Made by a program: the position numbers and the translations under genes
Assembly: GCA_004020315.1 (NCBI GenBank)
Contig: SAQG01000002.1
Location: forward strand, 372,001 to 436,000
Length of the DNA: 64,000 bases
From: Mesorhizobium sp.
GTDB lineage: Bacteria; Pseudomonadota; Alphaproteobacteria; Rhizobiales; Rhizobiaceae
Direction: 5' to 3'
The notes under the pieces: model-generated
Told to the model about the DNA's origin: nothing
What the model saw: only the letters and a program-made list of their open reading frames with translations
The model's database searches: none
In this document: positions 27,505 to 37,980 of the stretch, in pieces
How the letters are laid out: every line of letters starts with the position of its first letter
How positions within the stretch are numbered: the first letter of the stretch is position 1

Positions 27505-28662
27505 TCAATCTTTCATCGATTGTTCACGCAGCGAGTCGGCCAGGAGGTTAAGGCCCAGCACGAACGACATCAGCGCGATCGTCGGCGGCAGCGCCGGATG
27601 GATGAAGGAGCGCAGCAGCCGGCTGGCATCCTTGATCGCGGTGCCCCAGTCCGGGCTTTCGGGCGCCAGCCCCAGGCCGAAATAGCCGAGCGTGCCGAGC
27701 AGGATCGTGGTGTAGCCGATACGCAGGCAGGCGTCGACGATCAGCGGCCCGCGCGCATTGGGAAGTATCTCCCACAGCATGATGTACCAGGGCGATTCAC
27801 CGCGCGTCTGCGCCGCCGCCACATAGTCGCGCGTTTTGATGTCCATGACCAGGCCGCGCACGATGCGGAACACGCCAGGGCTGGAGGCGAACACCACCGC
27901 CACGAAGATGTTGAGCTGGTTGGGGTCGATATGGATGATCCTGAACGGGTCGGCATCGAAGACCAGCCCGGCATAGACCCAGCCGCCAATGATCAGCGTC
28001 AGTCCCAGGAGAATGTAAAGGCGGTCGGGCCGCTTCTTATAGCGCGTCCAGAACAGCACGCTGAAGAAGATGATCGGAAACAGGAAGAACAGGCCGGCCA
28101 TCGCATAGGGAATCGGCGTCTCCATGATGCCTGGCGTCACCAAGAGGTAGAACAGGAGGATCACCGGGAAGGCGAGCACCAGGTTGGCGAGGAAGGACAG
28201 CACCGTATCGATCCTGCCGCCATAGTAGCCGGCCGGCAGGCCAAGCGTGATGCCGACCATCAGCGCGAAACCGGTCGCCGCCGGCGCGATGATCAGCACG
28301 ATCTGGCTGCCATAGACCATACGGCTGAACACGTCGCGGGCAAGCTTGTCGCCGCCGAACAGGTAGACAAGTCCCGATTGCGGCTCGATCGCGCCCGGGA
28401 GTGCATCCTTCATGATCGGGATCTGGACAAGCGGATTGAAGGGCGAGATGGTCGACGCGAAGATCGCCGTGAACAGCCAGAACAGGCAGATGCCGACGCC
28501 GACGATGCCGACGCTGCTGTCGAAGAGCTGACCGTAGAGGCCAAGCCTCTTCTTGTAGGCAAAGCTCGCCCCCATCACCAGGACGAGAGCGATCCAGACC
28601 GGCCAGAAACGCGCAAGCACGCCAAGCACCACATTGAAGGCGCCGATATATTCAAGCTGCAT
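27505..28662 (-). CDS. ABC transporter permease, DppC type with long insert
   Basis: A 385-residue inner-membrane protein, longer than usual DppC (about 300). It has an extra N-terminal hydrophobic segment and an inserted region around residues 185-240 containing two more hydrophobic stretches between the normal TM helices. The permease signature AAAQTRGESPWYIMLWEILPNA is normal, and LGTLGYFGLGLAPESPDWGTAI follows. It begins 12 bases after the DppB-type gene ends. Confidence 0.88.
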   Translation of the reverse strand: MQLEYIGAFNVVLGVLARFWPVWIALVLVMGASFAYKKRLGLYGQLFDSSVGIVGVGICLFWLFTAIFASTISPFNPLVQIPIMKDALPGAIEPQSGLVYLFGGDKLARDVFSRMVYGSQIVLIIAPAATGFALMVGITLGLPAGYYGGRIDTVLSFLANLVLAFPVILLFYLLVTPGIMETPIPYAMAGLFFLFPIIFFSVLFWTRYKKRPDRLYILLGLTLIIGGWVYAGLVFDADPFRIIHIDPNQLNIFVAVVFASSPGVFRIVRGLVMDIKTRDYVAAAQTRGESPWYIMLWEILPNARGPLIVDACLRIGYTTILLGTLGYFGLGLAPESPDWGTAIKDASRLLRSFIHPALPPTIALMSFVLGLNLLADSLREQSMKD

Positions 28663-28674
28663 CCGCCCGATCCT

Positions 28675-29709
28675 CTATTGAACTCTGATACGCGGATTGA
28701 GAAACGCGTAGCCGACATCGGAAATGAGCTGCGTTATCAGGACGATGAACACCGAGACCAGGGAGCAGCCGAGCAAAAGATCGATATCGTTGTTGCCGGC
28801 CGCCTCGACCAGCGTGTAGCCAAAGCCCTGATAGCGGAACATCACCTCGACGATGACGACGCCGGTGAGCAGCCAGGGAAATTGCAGCATGATGACGGTG
28901 AACGGCGCGATCAGCGCGTTGCGCAGCGCATGCTTGACCACAACGCTGCCGAAGGAGAGGCCCTTCAATCGCGCGGTGCGGATATATTGCTGCGTCATCA
29001 CCTCGACCATCGAGGCGCGGGTCATGCGGGCGATATAGCCGATGCCGTAGATCGCCAGCGTCATCACAGGCAGCGTGAAGTTGTAGAAGGTGATGCCCCG
29101 GCTGGCCGAAGCCGCCGAACCATTCAGCACGCCGAGCCATGAGGCGAAGATGACGGTAAAAATGACGCCCGACACATATTCAGGCGTCGCCGTCGAGGCG
29201 ATCGAGGCGACCGACAATGTCCGGTCGGTTCGCGAGCCCTCGCGCATGCCGGCGAGGATGCCGATCAGAAGCGAGATCGGCACCATCACCACAAGCACCC
29301 AGAACATCAGGATGCCGGTGGCGCCGAGCGCCGGGAAAAGCTTCGACGCGACCGTCGTCTTGAACTTGGTCGAGCAGCCGAAGTCACCCTGCAGCACGCC
29401 GGAGAACGTCGGCTCGACAGGATCGTTGCAGAAGGAAAAACGTCGCGCGGGTTTGCCCGTTGCCGGGTCTGTGACCGGCTGTTTGGGCACGATACCCAGC
29501 CATTGGCCATAACGGGAGAAGAAATTCTGGCGATAGCCATGATTGACCAGCCAGCTTTCGAGCTGCTCGGCCGAGGTGTGCATTTCAGTCTGACTGATCG
29601 CCAGCTTTTTCAGATTGGGATCGAGATTGATCAGGAAGAACACGACCATCGTCAGGCACAGCATCGTCAATGCCATGGTGCCGAGGCGTCGAAGGATGAA
29701 GGAAAGCAT
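28675..29709 (-). CDS. ABC transporter permease, DppB type
   Basis: A 344-residue permease with ATG at 29709 and AGGGGG six bases upstream. The N-terminal MLSFILRRLGTMALTMLCLT matches the DppB pattern, and the EAA loop reads YIRTARLKGLSFGSVVVKHALRNA in part. A long periplasmic segment after TM1 (residues 30-125) is larger than in typical DppB. It forms the membrane channel with the DppC-type partner. Confidence 0.9.
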   Translation of the reverse strand: MLSFILRRLGTMALTMLCLTMVVFFLINLDPNLKKLAISQTEMHTSAEQLESWLVNHGYRQNFFSRYGQWLGIVPKQPVTDPATGKPARRFSFCNDPVEPTFSGVLQGDFGCSTKFKTTVASKLFPALGATGILMFWVLVVMVPISLLIGILAGMREGSRTDRTLSVASIASTATPEYVSGVIFTVIFASWLGVLNGSAASASRGITFYNFTLPVMTLAIYGIGYIARMTRASMVEVMTQQYIRTARLKGLSFGSVVVKHALRNALIAPFTVIMLQFPWLLTGVVIVEVMFRYQGFGYTLVEAAGNNDIDLLLGCSLVSVFIVLITQLISDVGYAFLNPRIRVQ

Positions 29710-29830
29710 GGCGGCCCCCTGCCGATCGGGTTGGGGTCAGGTGCTGTCAACCCTTGATTTGTCGCATGAGCCGGCCTGAAAAGTCAGCACCTTTTTGCGC
29801 TGATCCCACATTTGGATCATGTTCGAAACA

Positions 29831-29857
29831 GGAGGGAGGGAACAACGCCCTCCCTCC
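29831..29857 (-). other. Intra-operon hairpin between binding-protein and permease genes
   Basis: A perfect 10-bp stem (GGAGGGAGGG / CCCTCCCTCC) with a seven-base loop, 19 bases past the binding-protein stop. It lacks a T-run. Such hairpins often stabilise the upstream mRNA so that the binding protein is made in excess over the membrane parts. Partial termination is the alternative. Confidence 0.6.
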
Positions 29858-29875
29858 CCTTTGGCTTCGATCCGA

Positions 29876-31528
29876 TCAGGCCTCGTCGAGCCAGACCTTG
29901 CCGTAGTCGCGCTCGAAGGTCGGGTGCATGGCGTAGTTCTTAACGGCAGCCACCGAGTGACTGTAGAGCTTGCGCCAGTAGGGCTGGATGATGATTCCGG
30001 AATCCTGCAGGATCTGCTCGATGTCCTTCATCATCTCCTTGCGCTTGGCGGCGTCGGCAACAGCGAGCGCGGCGTTGAGCTTGGCATCCCATTCGGGATT
30101 CGACCAGGCGGTTTCGTTCCAGGCTTCTCCGGTGCGGTAGCCGATCGCCAGAACCTGGACGCCGAGCGGCCGCATGTTCCAGTTGGTCATCGACAGCGGA
30201 TACTTCGTCCAGTCGTTCCAGAACGTCGAACCCGGCAGCACCGTGCGCTTCACCTTGATGCCGGCGTCGCGCATCTGCGCGGCGATCGCATCGCCGGTAT
30301 TCTTGTGCCAGTCTTCGTCGACCGTGATCAGCTCGTGCTCGAAATCGGCCTGACCGGCTTCCTCCATCAGCGCCTTCGCCTTGGCCGGATCGCGGGCAAT
30401 CTTCGGCAGCTCGTAATATTCCGGATGGATCGGGCTGACATGGTGGTTTTCGGCGACAGTACCGGCATTGGCCATGCCAAGCTGCAGCACGACGGCGTTG
30501 TCGACTGCGAGCTGCAGCGCGTTGCGGACCTTCTGATCGTCATAAGGCTTGTTGGCCACATTGGTGCGGCAGACGATGGTCGCTGCGGTGACCACCTCGT
30601 ACTTGACCAGGTCGACACCGTCGAGGATCGACACATAGTCGGCCGACGTCTCGAAATTGGTATGGACCTCTCCCGATTCGAAGGCGCTGACCGTAGCCGC
30701 GGGATCGGTGCCGTAGTCGATGAACTCGATGCCGTCGAGGAAGACCTCGCCGTCCCACCACTTGTTGTCTTCGCGGCGCTTGTAGACGACTTTCTGGCCG
30801 ACATCGTAGGAGACGAGCTCGAACGGGCCGGTGCCAATCGGGCAGGCTTTGAAATCGCCGCCCTTTTCGTCGAAGGTCTTGTGGACGATGAGGCCGGGAT
30901 AGTCGCACACGTTGGGAATGAGCGCGATATCAGGCGTGCTGAGCTTTAGCTTGACCGTGTGTTCGTCGACCTTGGTGACTGCGCTCTCATCCAGCTTGTC
31001 GTCCTTGACCAGCGAGCCGAGACGACCGGGCATGGAATTGCCTTCGGCTTTCTTGTCGGCCCAACGCTTGAAGTTGAAGATGACGTCATCCGCGGTGAAC
31101 GGATCGCCGTTGTTCCAGGTGACGCCCTTGCGCACATGCAGCGTGTATTCGGTGGCGTCGTCGTTGACGTCCCAACTCTCGAGCAGGTAGGGGCGGAACG
31201 TGAATTCGTTTGTGTACTTGACCAACGGCTCGAGTGCCTGGCGCTCGGCATTGGCGATTTCCGACCAGTCGGCCTTGCGCGGATCCTTCGGATCCTTGAT
31301 CCACATGGCGACCTTCAATATGCCGCCCTTCTTGCCCTGTACGTCCTGCGCTCTCGCCGGCGTCGGGTCGGCGAGGCCGAGCATACCATAGGCCATCGCC
31401 GTGGACGCGCCGAAGACGCTGGCCAGAGCCAGAAACTCGCGGCGATCGACACGTCCGGCCCTGGCTTCTTCGGCCATTGCATGGATGTGATCCGGAACGC
31501 GATCGCCATTACTTTTGTAGATTGTCAT
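29876..31528 (-). CDS. ABC transporter substrate-binding protein, family 5, Tat-type signal
   Basis: A 550-residue periplasmic protein from ATG 31528 (GGGAG six bases upstream; a GTG one codon earlier is possible). The N-terminus is long and hydrophilic before [15 protein letters not shown], a twin-arginine motif, and the cleavage-like site PARA-QD. The body is SBP family 5 ([21 protein letters not shown]). The family binds peptides, nickel or other solutes. Together with the MttB and oxidase-GcvT genes on the same strand a betaine-like ligand is an inference only. It is the first gene of its transport unit. Confidence 0.88.
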   Translation of the reverse strand: MTIYKSNGDRVPDHIHAMAEEARAGRVDRREFLALASVFGASTAMAYGMLGLADPTPARAQDVQGKKGGILKVAMWIKDPKDPRKADWSEIANAERQALEPLVKYTNEFTFRPYLLESWDVNDDATEYTLHVRKGVTWNNGDPFTADDVIFNFKRWADKKAEGNSMPGRLGSLVKDDKLDESAVTKVDEHTVKLKLSTPDIALIPNVCDYPGLIVHKTFDEKGGDFKACPIGTGPFELVSYDVGQKVVYKRREDNKWWDGEVFLDGIEFIDYGTDPAATVSAFESGEVHTNFETSADYVSILDGVDLVKYEVVTAATIVCRTNVANKPYDDQKVRNALQLAVDNAVVLQLGMANAGTVAENHHVSPIHPEYYELPKIARDPAKAKALMEEAGQADFEHELITVDEDWHKNTGDAIAAQMRDAGIKVKRTVLPGSTFWNDWTKYPLSMTNWNMRPLGVQVLAIGYRTGEAWNETAWSNPEWDAKLNAALAVADAAKRKEMMKDIEQILQDSGIIIQPYWRKLYSHSVAAVKNYAMHPTFERDYGKVWLDEA

Positions 31529-31929
31529 CACGAACTCCCATTGTTGGCTTTCTGCCTTTTACCATTCCGCATCCGGGCCATGATGTCAAAAACGGCACGG
31601 ATTGGGAACATGCCAAGGAATGTGCAACTTTGGAAGGGAAGCAGTTCGCGTGATAACGACAGTCTTGGCGCAAAATTGCTATTGCCCGGCAGATTTCGTT
31701 CGAATCTCCGGCATCGATCAAACTGAGACATTCACGACAGCGCCGCACGTCCTGTTGGACGCGCAAAGGACGCCGTAGCACTTTGATTTTGCGCACAATC
31801 CCTAACCGAAAATCGATCCCGATTTTGGGGGTCATGCGCGGAGCTTTGCGGAGTCCCAGCCGATCCCGGACAGGGTGTCAGAACGGCGACGACTGTCGGA
31901 TTACCAGACCTTTTTCGCATCGGCAGGCT
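31529..31929. other. Intergenic region between TamB and family 5 binding protein
   Basis: About 400 bases without a supported gene. It must hold the promoter of the binding-protein gene. A perfect 7-bp inverted repeat (AAAATCG ATCC CGATTTT, 31809-31826) lies 104 bases past the tamB stop and could be a weak terminator or a short repeat. ORFs here are short, not preceded by ribosome sites and without recognisable sequence. Confidence 0.5.
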
Positions 31930-34900
31930 TCAGTACTCGCGCTCGTAGAAAACGCCGCCCTTGGCTTCGCCGGCGTCTGTGGCCTCACCGCGCAATTTGA
32001 CGCCGCGCCCCACGTCGAGATCGATCGCCGCCTTGCCCGAACCCGGCTTGTCGCCCTTCTGGATCGTCACATAGGTGCGGTCGTTGAGATATTTGCCCGC
32101 CGAGACCGCGGTGCCGCCCTCCTCGTCGGTGATGACGTCGAGATCGTCGACGCCGATCGCGCTGCGCAGGTTCTGGAGCAGCGAGGTCGAGCCGCCGACA
32201 CCGGCCAGTTGCGCGGCGGCTTCGGCAAGCTGAGCGATCTGCAGCGGCGACAGGTTCGACATCGACCGGCCGAAAATCAGTTGCGCCAGAACCTCGTCTT
32301 CCGGCAGCGCCGGCACCGACGAGAAGTTGAATTTCGGATTGGTCGCCTCGCCCGATACCACGATGGTAACGGTGGCGCTGCTCGTCGTCGACGTCGCCGT
32401 GAGGTTGAGATAAGGCACCAGCGAGCCTGAAAAGCCGACTGTGCCTTCGGTGAAGGTCAGCCGCTTGGCGAGGATCGTCAGCCGCCCGCGCTGCAAGGTG
32501 AAAGTGCCGACGGCTTGCGGCGACGATGCCGGGCCGGTCAGCCGCAGCGAACCGCCAAGCTCGGCATCGACACCCCTGCCCTGGATGAAGATCTGGCTCG
32601 GCGCATTGACCGTGACATCGAGGTTGAGACCACCGCCACCGCTGCTGCCGCTCGCCGTCGCCGGGCGCAACGCCTTATCCTGCGCGCGCACGGCAGCCGG
32701 TGCGTTCTTGTGCTTGACGTCGAGCGCCGCAAGCGAGCCCGGCAGCTTCTCGGGAACGGTGATGACGGTCTTGGCCAGGTTGATCGTACCCGAGATCACC
32801 GGCGCCGACGCGAGCGGCCCCTTGATGGTCAGGTCGCCGCTGAGATTGGCGGTGACCACCCTGCCGTCGGTGTAGCGGCCATCGACGAGCTTGACCGACA
32901 GGTCGGCCGGAAAACCTTGCCCCGGATTGATGCCGACCGTGCCGCTGGCCGACAGGCTGCCGCGCGTCGACAACGTGCCGGTCAGGCGGTTGATCCTGGC
33001 GACGCCACCGCCGATCGCCACGTCGGCGGTGATATCGTTGATTGCAAGTCCCGAGCGTGCATCGATCAGACGGGCACCCGAGGTGCGGACCGTGCCTGTG
33101 ATCACCGGCGACGTCGCCGGGCCGCGCACCTTCAAATTGACGTCGGCCGTGCCGCTCAACGACAGGCCTTGCGCGGCGAGTGTCCGGGTGAGGAAGGCGA
33201 ACGGCACCTTGCCGGAAAAGTCGAGATCAAGGGTGGGCGTGCCTGATGTCGTCATCGTGCCGCCGCCCTTGAGGCCGAGACCGGCGCCGTCGCTCATGTC
33301 GGCGTCGAAGGTCAGTCTGTTGCCCGAATACGTGCCGGAGGACGATATTCCCATGCCGCCGAAACCGGCACCGCGGGTCTGTGACGTCTGGACGCCTGCG
33401 GCGTCGATCTTGAAGGCGACGGCCGGATTGGCCGGCGCGCCGGTCACCTTCACCGTGCCCGAGATCGAGCCGGCGGCATCGAGGCCCGGCGAGAAACTGT
33501 TGGCGAGCGACATCGGCACCCGCGCCAGCGTCGCGTTGAGATTGAGCGCCTCCCCGACCTTGCCCGAAACCGTCGCCGTGCCGCCGCCGAGGTTGAGCGC
33601 GAGCCTGTCCAGGCTGGTCGTGCCGTTGGCGATGGTGATGGTCGAGGCCCGGGCGATCGCCGCCTTGATGCCGCGCATGGTCGCCTCGCCGGAGGTGAGC
33701 TCGACCGTCGTCGTGCCGTTGGTGATCCTGACGCGGCCGGCCGCCCTTGTGGGAATGTCCTTGACGGTGGCGCCGCCGGAAAAGCCGGTCCAATCGCCGT
33801 CGCGGGTGAGATCGACATCGATGCCGCGAATGACGGTGCCGCCGGAGGTGACGCTGTCGGCACGGTTCTTTCCGGAGATCACCGGTGCCGCGAGATAGTT
33901 GGCGATCGATGCATCGATGGTGACTGTCTTTGCCAAGACATCGCCGCGTGAAATCGAAGCCGTCGAAGCCTTGATGGTGACCTCAGGCACACTGCCGGTC
34001 TTCGAGAAGACGATCGTGCCGCGCACGTCGCCTTCCGCCTTTTCCAGCGCTAGGGCTGCGAGCGGTCCGATATCAGGCAGGTCGAGCGCCACGGTGCCAT
34101 CAGGCACGAAGGCCTCATCAAGCGCCAGGTCGCCTGATATCCGGTTCTTGCCGAGCGACAGCAAAAGCCCGTTGATGGCGCGCTTGCCGTCTGACGTCGC
34201 CAGCACGGCACTGCCTTGCAGGGGCTGGCCCGCGACATTTCCGGTCAGTTGGACATTGGCCGCCGGGTTGGCGGCATCGGCTTTGCCGGTGGCGGTGAGC
34301 CTCAGCCCGGTGATCTCGCGTTCGGCCACCGAAAACCGGTCGCTGTTGACCGTCAGCGACAGGTCGGGCCCAGTGCTGGAGCCTTGCGCGTTCAGCGCGA
34401 AGGCGATGGCGCCCTTGGCATCCTTCGACAGAAGCGAGATGTCGGCCAGCGCGCCTTTGATGTCGGCGGCGAGTTTGTTGTCGGCAAGGCTGGCCTGCCC
34501 GTCGGCGGTCAGCGCGCCGGAGACCAGCCTGATCGCGTTGGCGGTGACATTGCCATTGGCATCGCGCTTCAGCGCGGCACTGAGCTGCGTCCGCTCGGCG
34601 AGCACGCCGCGCACTGCCGCCGGCAGTGCTGCGGAAGCCGCATCCGCCCTGAGGTTGAGATCGATGGCGCCATCGGCCAGCGAGACCCTTCCATTGAAGC
34701 CGGTGTTCAGCGCGTCGCCCGTCACCGACCCGCTGTCGATGACGATGGCGTCAGTGGCGAGACTGCCGGCAACTTTAGCGGTGATCTTTCCGGCGATCAG
34801 CGGCGCGATGGTCGGATTGTCCAGGCCGATCTTGTTTGCCGTCACCGTGCCGGAGATCGGCCCTGTTCGGCCCTTCACGTCGAAGGCGTCCGAATGCAAT

Positions 34901-37900
34901 GCCAGGGTGAGCCCCTCGACCTTGGTAAAATTCGTCGCGACCGAAGGCAGGACAGCGGAGATATCGAGCTTAGGCTGCATGCCCTGCCCCGCGACCTCCA
35001 CCGACAGCGCCTGCAGCTCGAGCTTGATCGGGCTTTCGGTGCTGCCAAGCGCCAGCGGCAGGCTCGGGCCGGTCGAAGCGAGGTCGAGCGCAAAATCGCT
35101 GGCGCCGTTCGGATTGATGGTGCCGGCGGCCTTGCCGGAAATTTTGTTACCGGCAAGCGTCGCGTGGTCGATGGCAATGCCGCCGGCGGACGAGAAACTG
35201 CCTGCCGCATCGACATTGAGCGGACCGAGCCCCGCCTGGCGGGTCTGGCTGGTCTCGGCGCCGGAGAGCTGCGCATCGAAACGTATGTCGGGGGCTGCCG
35301 ACGGTCCCGTCACTTGCGCCGTTCCGCCGAGCGTGCCCGCGGCGTCGAGGCCGGGTGAAAAATCATTGGCAAGAGCGGCCGGCAGTTCGGAAAGCTCTGC
35401 CGCGAGGTCGAGCGTCTGGCCGGCGGTGCCGGACACGGTCAAGGATCCACCGCCGACATCGAGCATCAGCGTTTCGATGCTGGCCGTGCCATTGGCGATG
35501 CTCAGGGTCGACGGCTGCGCGATCGCTGCCTTGATGCCGCGAATGGTCGCTTCGCCCGAAGCGATTTCGACACTCGTCGTGCCGTCCGCGATCTTCACCC
35601 TGCCTTCGGCCGTGGCCGGAATGTCCTTGACGGTGGCGCCGCCGGAAAACCCAGTCCAGTCGCCGTCGCGCTTCAAATCGACACCGATGCCGCTGACGAC
35701 TGTGGTTCCCGATGTGACCGTATCGGCCTTGACGGTGCCGGAGATCGCCGGTGCCTTGAGATAGTTGGCGACCAGCGCGTTGACGGCGATGGTCTTCGCT
35801 GCCAGATCGCCGCGCGAAATCGAGGCGCTCGTCATATCGATGGCAACGGTGGGCGCGCCACCATCACTCGAGAGGCGAATGCTGCCCTGCACGTCGCCCG
35901 CCGCCGTCTGCCCGGCAAGTGCGGCCAGCGGGCCAATATCGGGCGCTTCGAGTGTCAGCGTGCCGAGCGGCAGCAAGCTGTCGTCGAGAGCGAGATCACC
36001 GGAGACCTTGTTGTCGGCCAGCGACAGGCTAAGCCCGTTGATGGAACGCTTTCCGTCACGCGTGACCAACGATGCCCTGAGATCGAGCGGCTGGTCGTCG
36101 ACGGACCCGGTCAGTGAGACATCGGCGGCGGGGTTGGCGATGTCGGCCTTCCCCGTCGCCGCCAGCTTGATCGTCTTGACCGTATGACCGGACGCCGTCA
36201 GGCTGTCGCTGTCGGCCGAGACCGAGAAATCCGGCGCCGTGCGCGCGCCGCTCGCCGTCAGCGCGAAATCGACGGCCCCGCCGACCGGTACGCCAACCAT
36301 CGGCGACAGCACCGAAACGTCGCCGAGCGTGCCCTTGATGTCGGCCTGGATGTCCGTGCCCGTCGCGCTGGCGGTGCCGCTGGCGCTGAGCGAGCCCGAA
36401 GTGAGTTGCAGCGTATTAGCAGCAAAGGAACCTTGCGGATCGCGGGTCGCGGTCGCCGAGAATGTCACGCGCTCGCCGAGAACCGAGCGGATCTGCGGCG
36501 GCAGCGCCGTCGAGACGGCATCGGCATTCATCTTGAGCGTCATCGCCAGATCAGCCAGCGTCACCTTGGCCGTCACGGAGGCATTGAGCGCGGCACTGCG
36601 CAGCGTGCCTTGATCGACGGCAATCTCGTCCTTGCTGATGGAACCGGCGAGCTCCGCTGTCACCCTGCCGGTCACCAGCGGCGCCAGCGTCGCCACGTCG
36701 GTATTCAGGCCGCCGGCTGTAAGCTTGATGGTGACCGGTCCGCTGCGGTCCTGGATGTCGAAGCCGTCGGAATGGATTTCAGCCGCCAGATCGTCCACCC
36801 GAGTGCCGCCCGCCACCACCGAAACCAGAGACGCGCCGATGTCGACTATCGGCGCCTTGCCGCCGCCGAACGCGCGGGCCGTGGCGCCGGCAATCGCGAC
36901 AGTCACCGGCTGCGCCGCAGTGCCGAGGCTGAGCACGATCGGTGGGCCCTTGGCGGCGAGCTCCACCGAAAGGTCGCTGGCGCCATTGGTGTCGATGATG
37001 CCCGCCGCGGTGCCATGCACGGCATCGCTGTCGATGCTGGCGCGCTCGACTTCGACGCCGCCCGTCACGATCGCGGTTCCAGCAAGGTCGAAGCTGGTCT
37101 TGCCGGCAAACAAGGATTTCAGATTGTCGGGCAAGAAGCGCTGGAAGTCGCCGTCGCCCTTGGCCTCGAGATAGTTGCCCTTGTCGGTGAGCTGGTGGCG
37201 ACCGGTGAGCTGGGTGACGATCTGGCCGTCGACGACGAAGGTACCGATGCCGCTCCAGTTGGCGACCGGCCCCGTGCCGGTGACGACGATGTTGACCGGC
37301 GGCGCATCCGGCAATTTGAGCAGATTGGCGATAATGCCGCCGGCCGGCTCCGATGCCTTCAGATCGAGGTCGAGCTTGTTGTCGGCGGGCGCGAAATGAA
37401 TGTTGGCGTCGACCTTGCCTTGCTTGCCGTCGTGGCGGGTGATGTTGAGGCTGGTTTCGAGCGCCAATGGCGCCGCGTCGGCTTTGAACGAACCCTTGGC
37501 CGCGAGCTCAGCGATACCGCTGCCGGCCAGCGCCTGCCCGAGCGCGATTTCTGGCAGGTCGATCTGCTTGATGTCGAGCGACACTGGCAGCGTGGTGGCG
37601 CCACCTTGGCTCGGCTGTGTGCCGGCCACCGGCAGCCGCGCCAGCTCGATGCGATCGGCGGCGACGCGGCCGGCGCTGAAGTTTTTCGACAGAAGCGCCA
37701 GCGGCGACCAGTCGACGGCCACCTTGCGCGCCACCAGCCAGGGGCCCTGGCGATCCTCCAGCACGACATGGTCGACAGTCAGCGCGCCGGACCAGATGCC
37801 GTCGATGCCGCTGACCGTGACCTTCCGGTCATCGGTCGACGCCATGGTCGAGATGATGCCGGCGAGATTGTCGCGGCCGCGCTCGGTCTTGGTCAGCACG

Positions 37901-37980
37901 ACGAGCGCACCGACCACCGCCGCCACTACGATGAGCAGCGTATAAAGGACAATGCGAAGGACGCGCTTGAACATTGTCAT
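31930..37980 (-). CDS. tamB: TamB, translocation and assembly module inner-membrane subunit, enlarged
   Basis: A 2016-residue protein with a single N-terminal TM anchor (RVLRIVLYTLLIVVAAVVGA) and a long periplasmic beta-repeat region. It ends in the TamB/DUF490 domain (LPEDEVLAQLIFGRSMSNLS, GKYLNDRTYVTIQKG). TamB spans the periplasm and works with TamA in outer-membrane protein or phospholipid transport. It is much longer than E. coli TamB (about 1260). The extra length is explained by two tandem units, about residues 305-927 and 928-1550, offset by 622 codons and still sharing strings such as DGDWTGFSGGATVKDIP. Its ATG overlaps the tamA stop by one base. Confidence 0.93.
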   Translation of the reverse strand: MTMFKRVLRIVLYTLLIVVAAVVGALVVLTKTERGRDNLAGIISTMASTDDRKVTVSGIDGIWSGALTVDHVVLEDRQGPWLVARKVAVDWSPLALLSKNFSAGRVAADRIELARLPVAGTQPSQGGATTLPVSLDIKQIDLPEIALGQALAGSGIAELAAKGSFKADAAPLALETSLNITRHDGKQGKVDANIHFAPADNKLDLDLKASEPAGGIIANLLKLPDAPPVNIVVTGTGPVANWSGIGTFVVDGQIVTQLTGRHQLTDKGNYLEAKGDGDFQRFLPDNLKSLFAGKTSFDLAGTAIVTGGVEVERASIDSDAVHGTAAGIIDTNGASDLSVELAAKGPPIVLSLGTAAQPVTVAIAGATARAFGGGKAPIVDIGASLVSVVAGGTRVDDLAAEIHSDGFDIQDRSGPVTIKLTAGGLNTDVATLAPLVTGRVTAELAGSISKDEIAVDQGTLRSAALNASVTAKVTLADLAMTLKMNADAVSTALPPQIRSVLGERVTFSATATRDPQGSFAANTLQLTSGSLSASGTASATGTDIQADIKGTLGDVSVLSPMVGVPVGGAVDFALTASGARTAPDFSVSADSDSLTASGHTVKTIKLAATGKADIANPAADVSLTGSVDDQPLDLRASLVTRDGKRSINGLSLSLADNKVSGDLALDDSLLPLGTLTLEAPDIGPLAALAGQTAAGDVQGSIRLSSDGGAPTVAIDMTSASISRGDLAAKTIAVNALVANYLKAPAISGTVKADTVTSGTTVVSGIGVDLKRDGDWTGFSGGATVKDIPATAEGRVKIADGTTSVEIASGEATIRGIKAAIAQPSTLSIANGTASIETLMLDVGGGSLTVSGTAGQTLDLAAELSELPAALANDFSPGLDAAGTLGGTAQVTGPSAAPDIRFDAQLSGAETSQTRQAGLGPLNVDAAGSFSSAGGIAIDHATLAGNKISGKAAGTINPNGASDFALDLASTGPSLPLALGSTESPIKLELQALSVEVAGQGMQPKLDISAVLPSVATNFTKVEGLTLALHSDAFDVKGRTGPISGTVTANKIGLDNPTIAPLIAGKITAKVAGSLATDAIVIDSGSVTGDALNTGFNGRVSLADGAIDLNLRADAASAALPAAVRGVLAERTQLSAALKRDANGNVTANAIRLVSGALTADGQASLADNKLAADIKGALADISLLSKDAKGAIAFALNAQGSSTGPDLSLTVNSDRFSVAEREITGLRLTATGKADAANPAANVQLTGNVAGQPLQGSAVLATSDGKRAINGLLLSLGKNRISGDLALDEAFVPDGTVALDLPDIGPLAALALEKAEGDVRGTIVFSKTGSVPEVTIKASTASISRGDVLAKTVTIDASIANYLAAPVISGKNRADSVTSGGTVIRGIDVDLTRDGDWTGFSGGATVKDIPTRAAGRVRITNGTTTVELTSGEATMRGIKAAIARASTITIANGTTSLDRLALNLGGGTATVSGKVGEALNLNATLARVPMSLANSFSPGLDAAGSISGTVKVTGAPANPAVAFKIDAAGVQTSQTRGAGFGGMGISSSGTYSGNRLTFDADMSDGAGLGLKGGGTMTTSGTPTLDLDFSGKVPFAFLTRTLAAQGLSLSGTADVNLKVRGPATSPVITGTVRTSGARLIDARSGLAINDITADVAIGGGVARINRLTGTLSTRGSLSASGTVGINPGQGFPADLSVKLVDGRYTDGRVVTANLSGDLTIKGPLASAPVISGTINLAKTVITVPEKLPGSLAALDVKHKNAPAAVRAQDKALRPATASGSSGGGGLNLDVTVNAPSQIFIQGRGVDAELGGSLRLTGPASSPQAVGTFTLQRGRLTILAKRLTFTEGTVGFSGSLVPYLNLTATSTTSSATVTIVVSGEATNPKFNFSSVPALPEDEVLAQLIFGRSMSNLSPLQIAQLAEAAAQLAGVGGSTSLLQNLRSAIGVDDLDVITDEEGGTAVSAGKYLNDRTYVTIQKGDKPGSGKAAIDLDVGRGVKLRGEATDAGEAKGGVFYEREY

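Noticed and set aside
31809..31826. AAAATCG/CGATTTT hairpin as tamB terminator
   Set aside because: Stem is only 7 bp and there is no separate T-run; kept only as a note in the intergenic entry.
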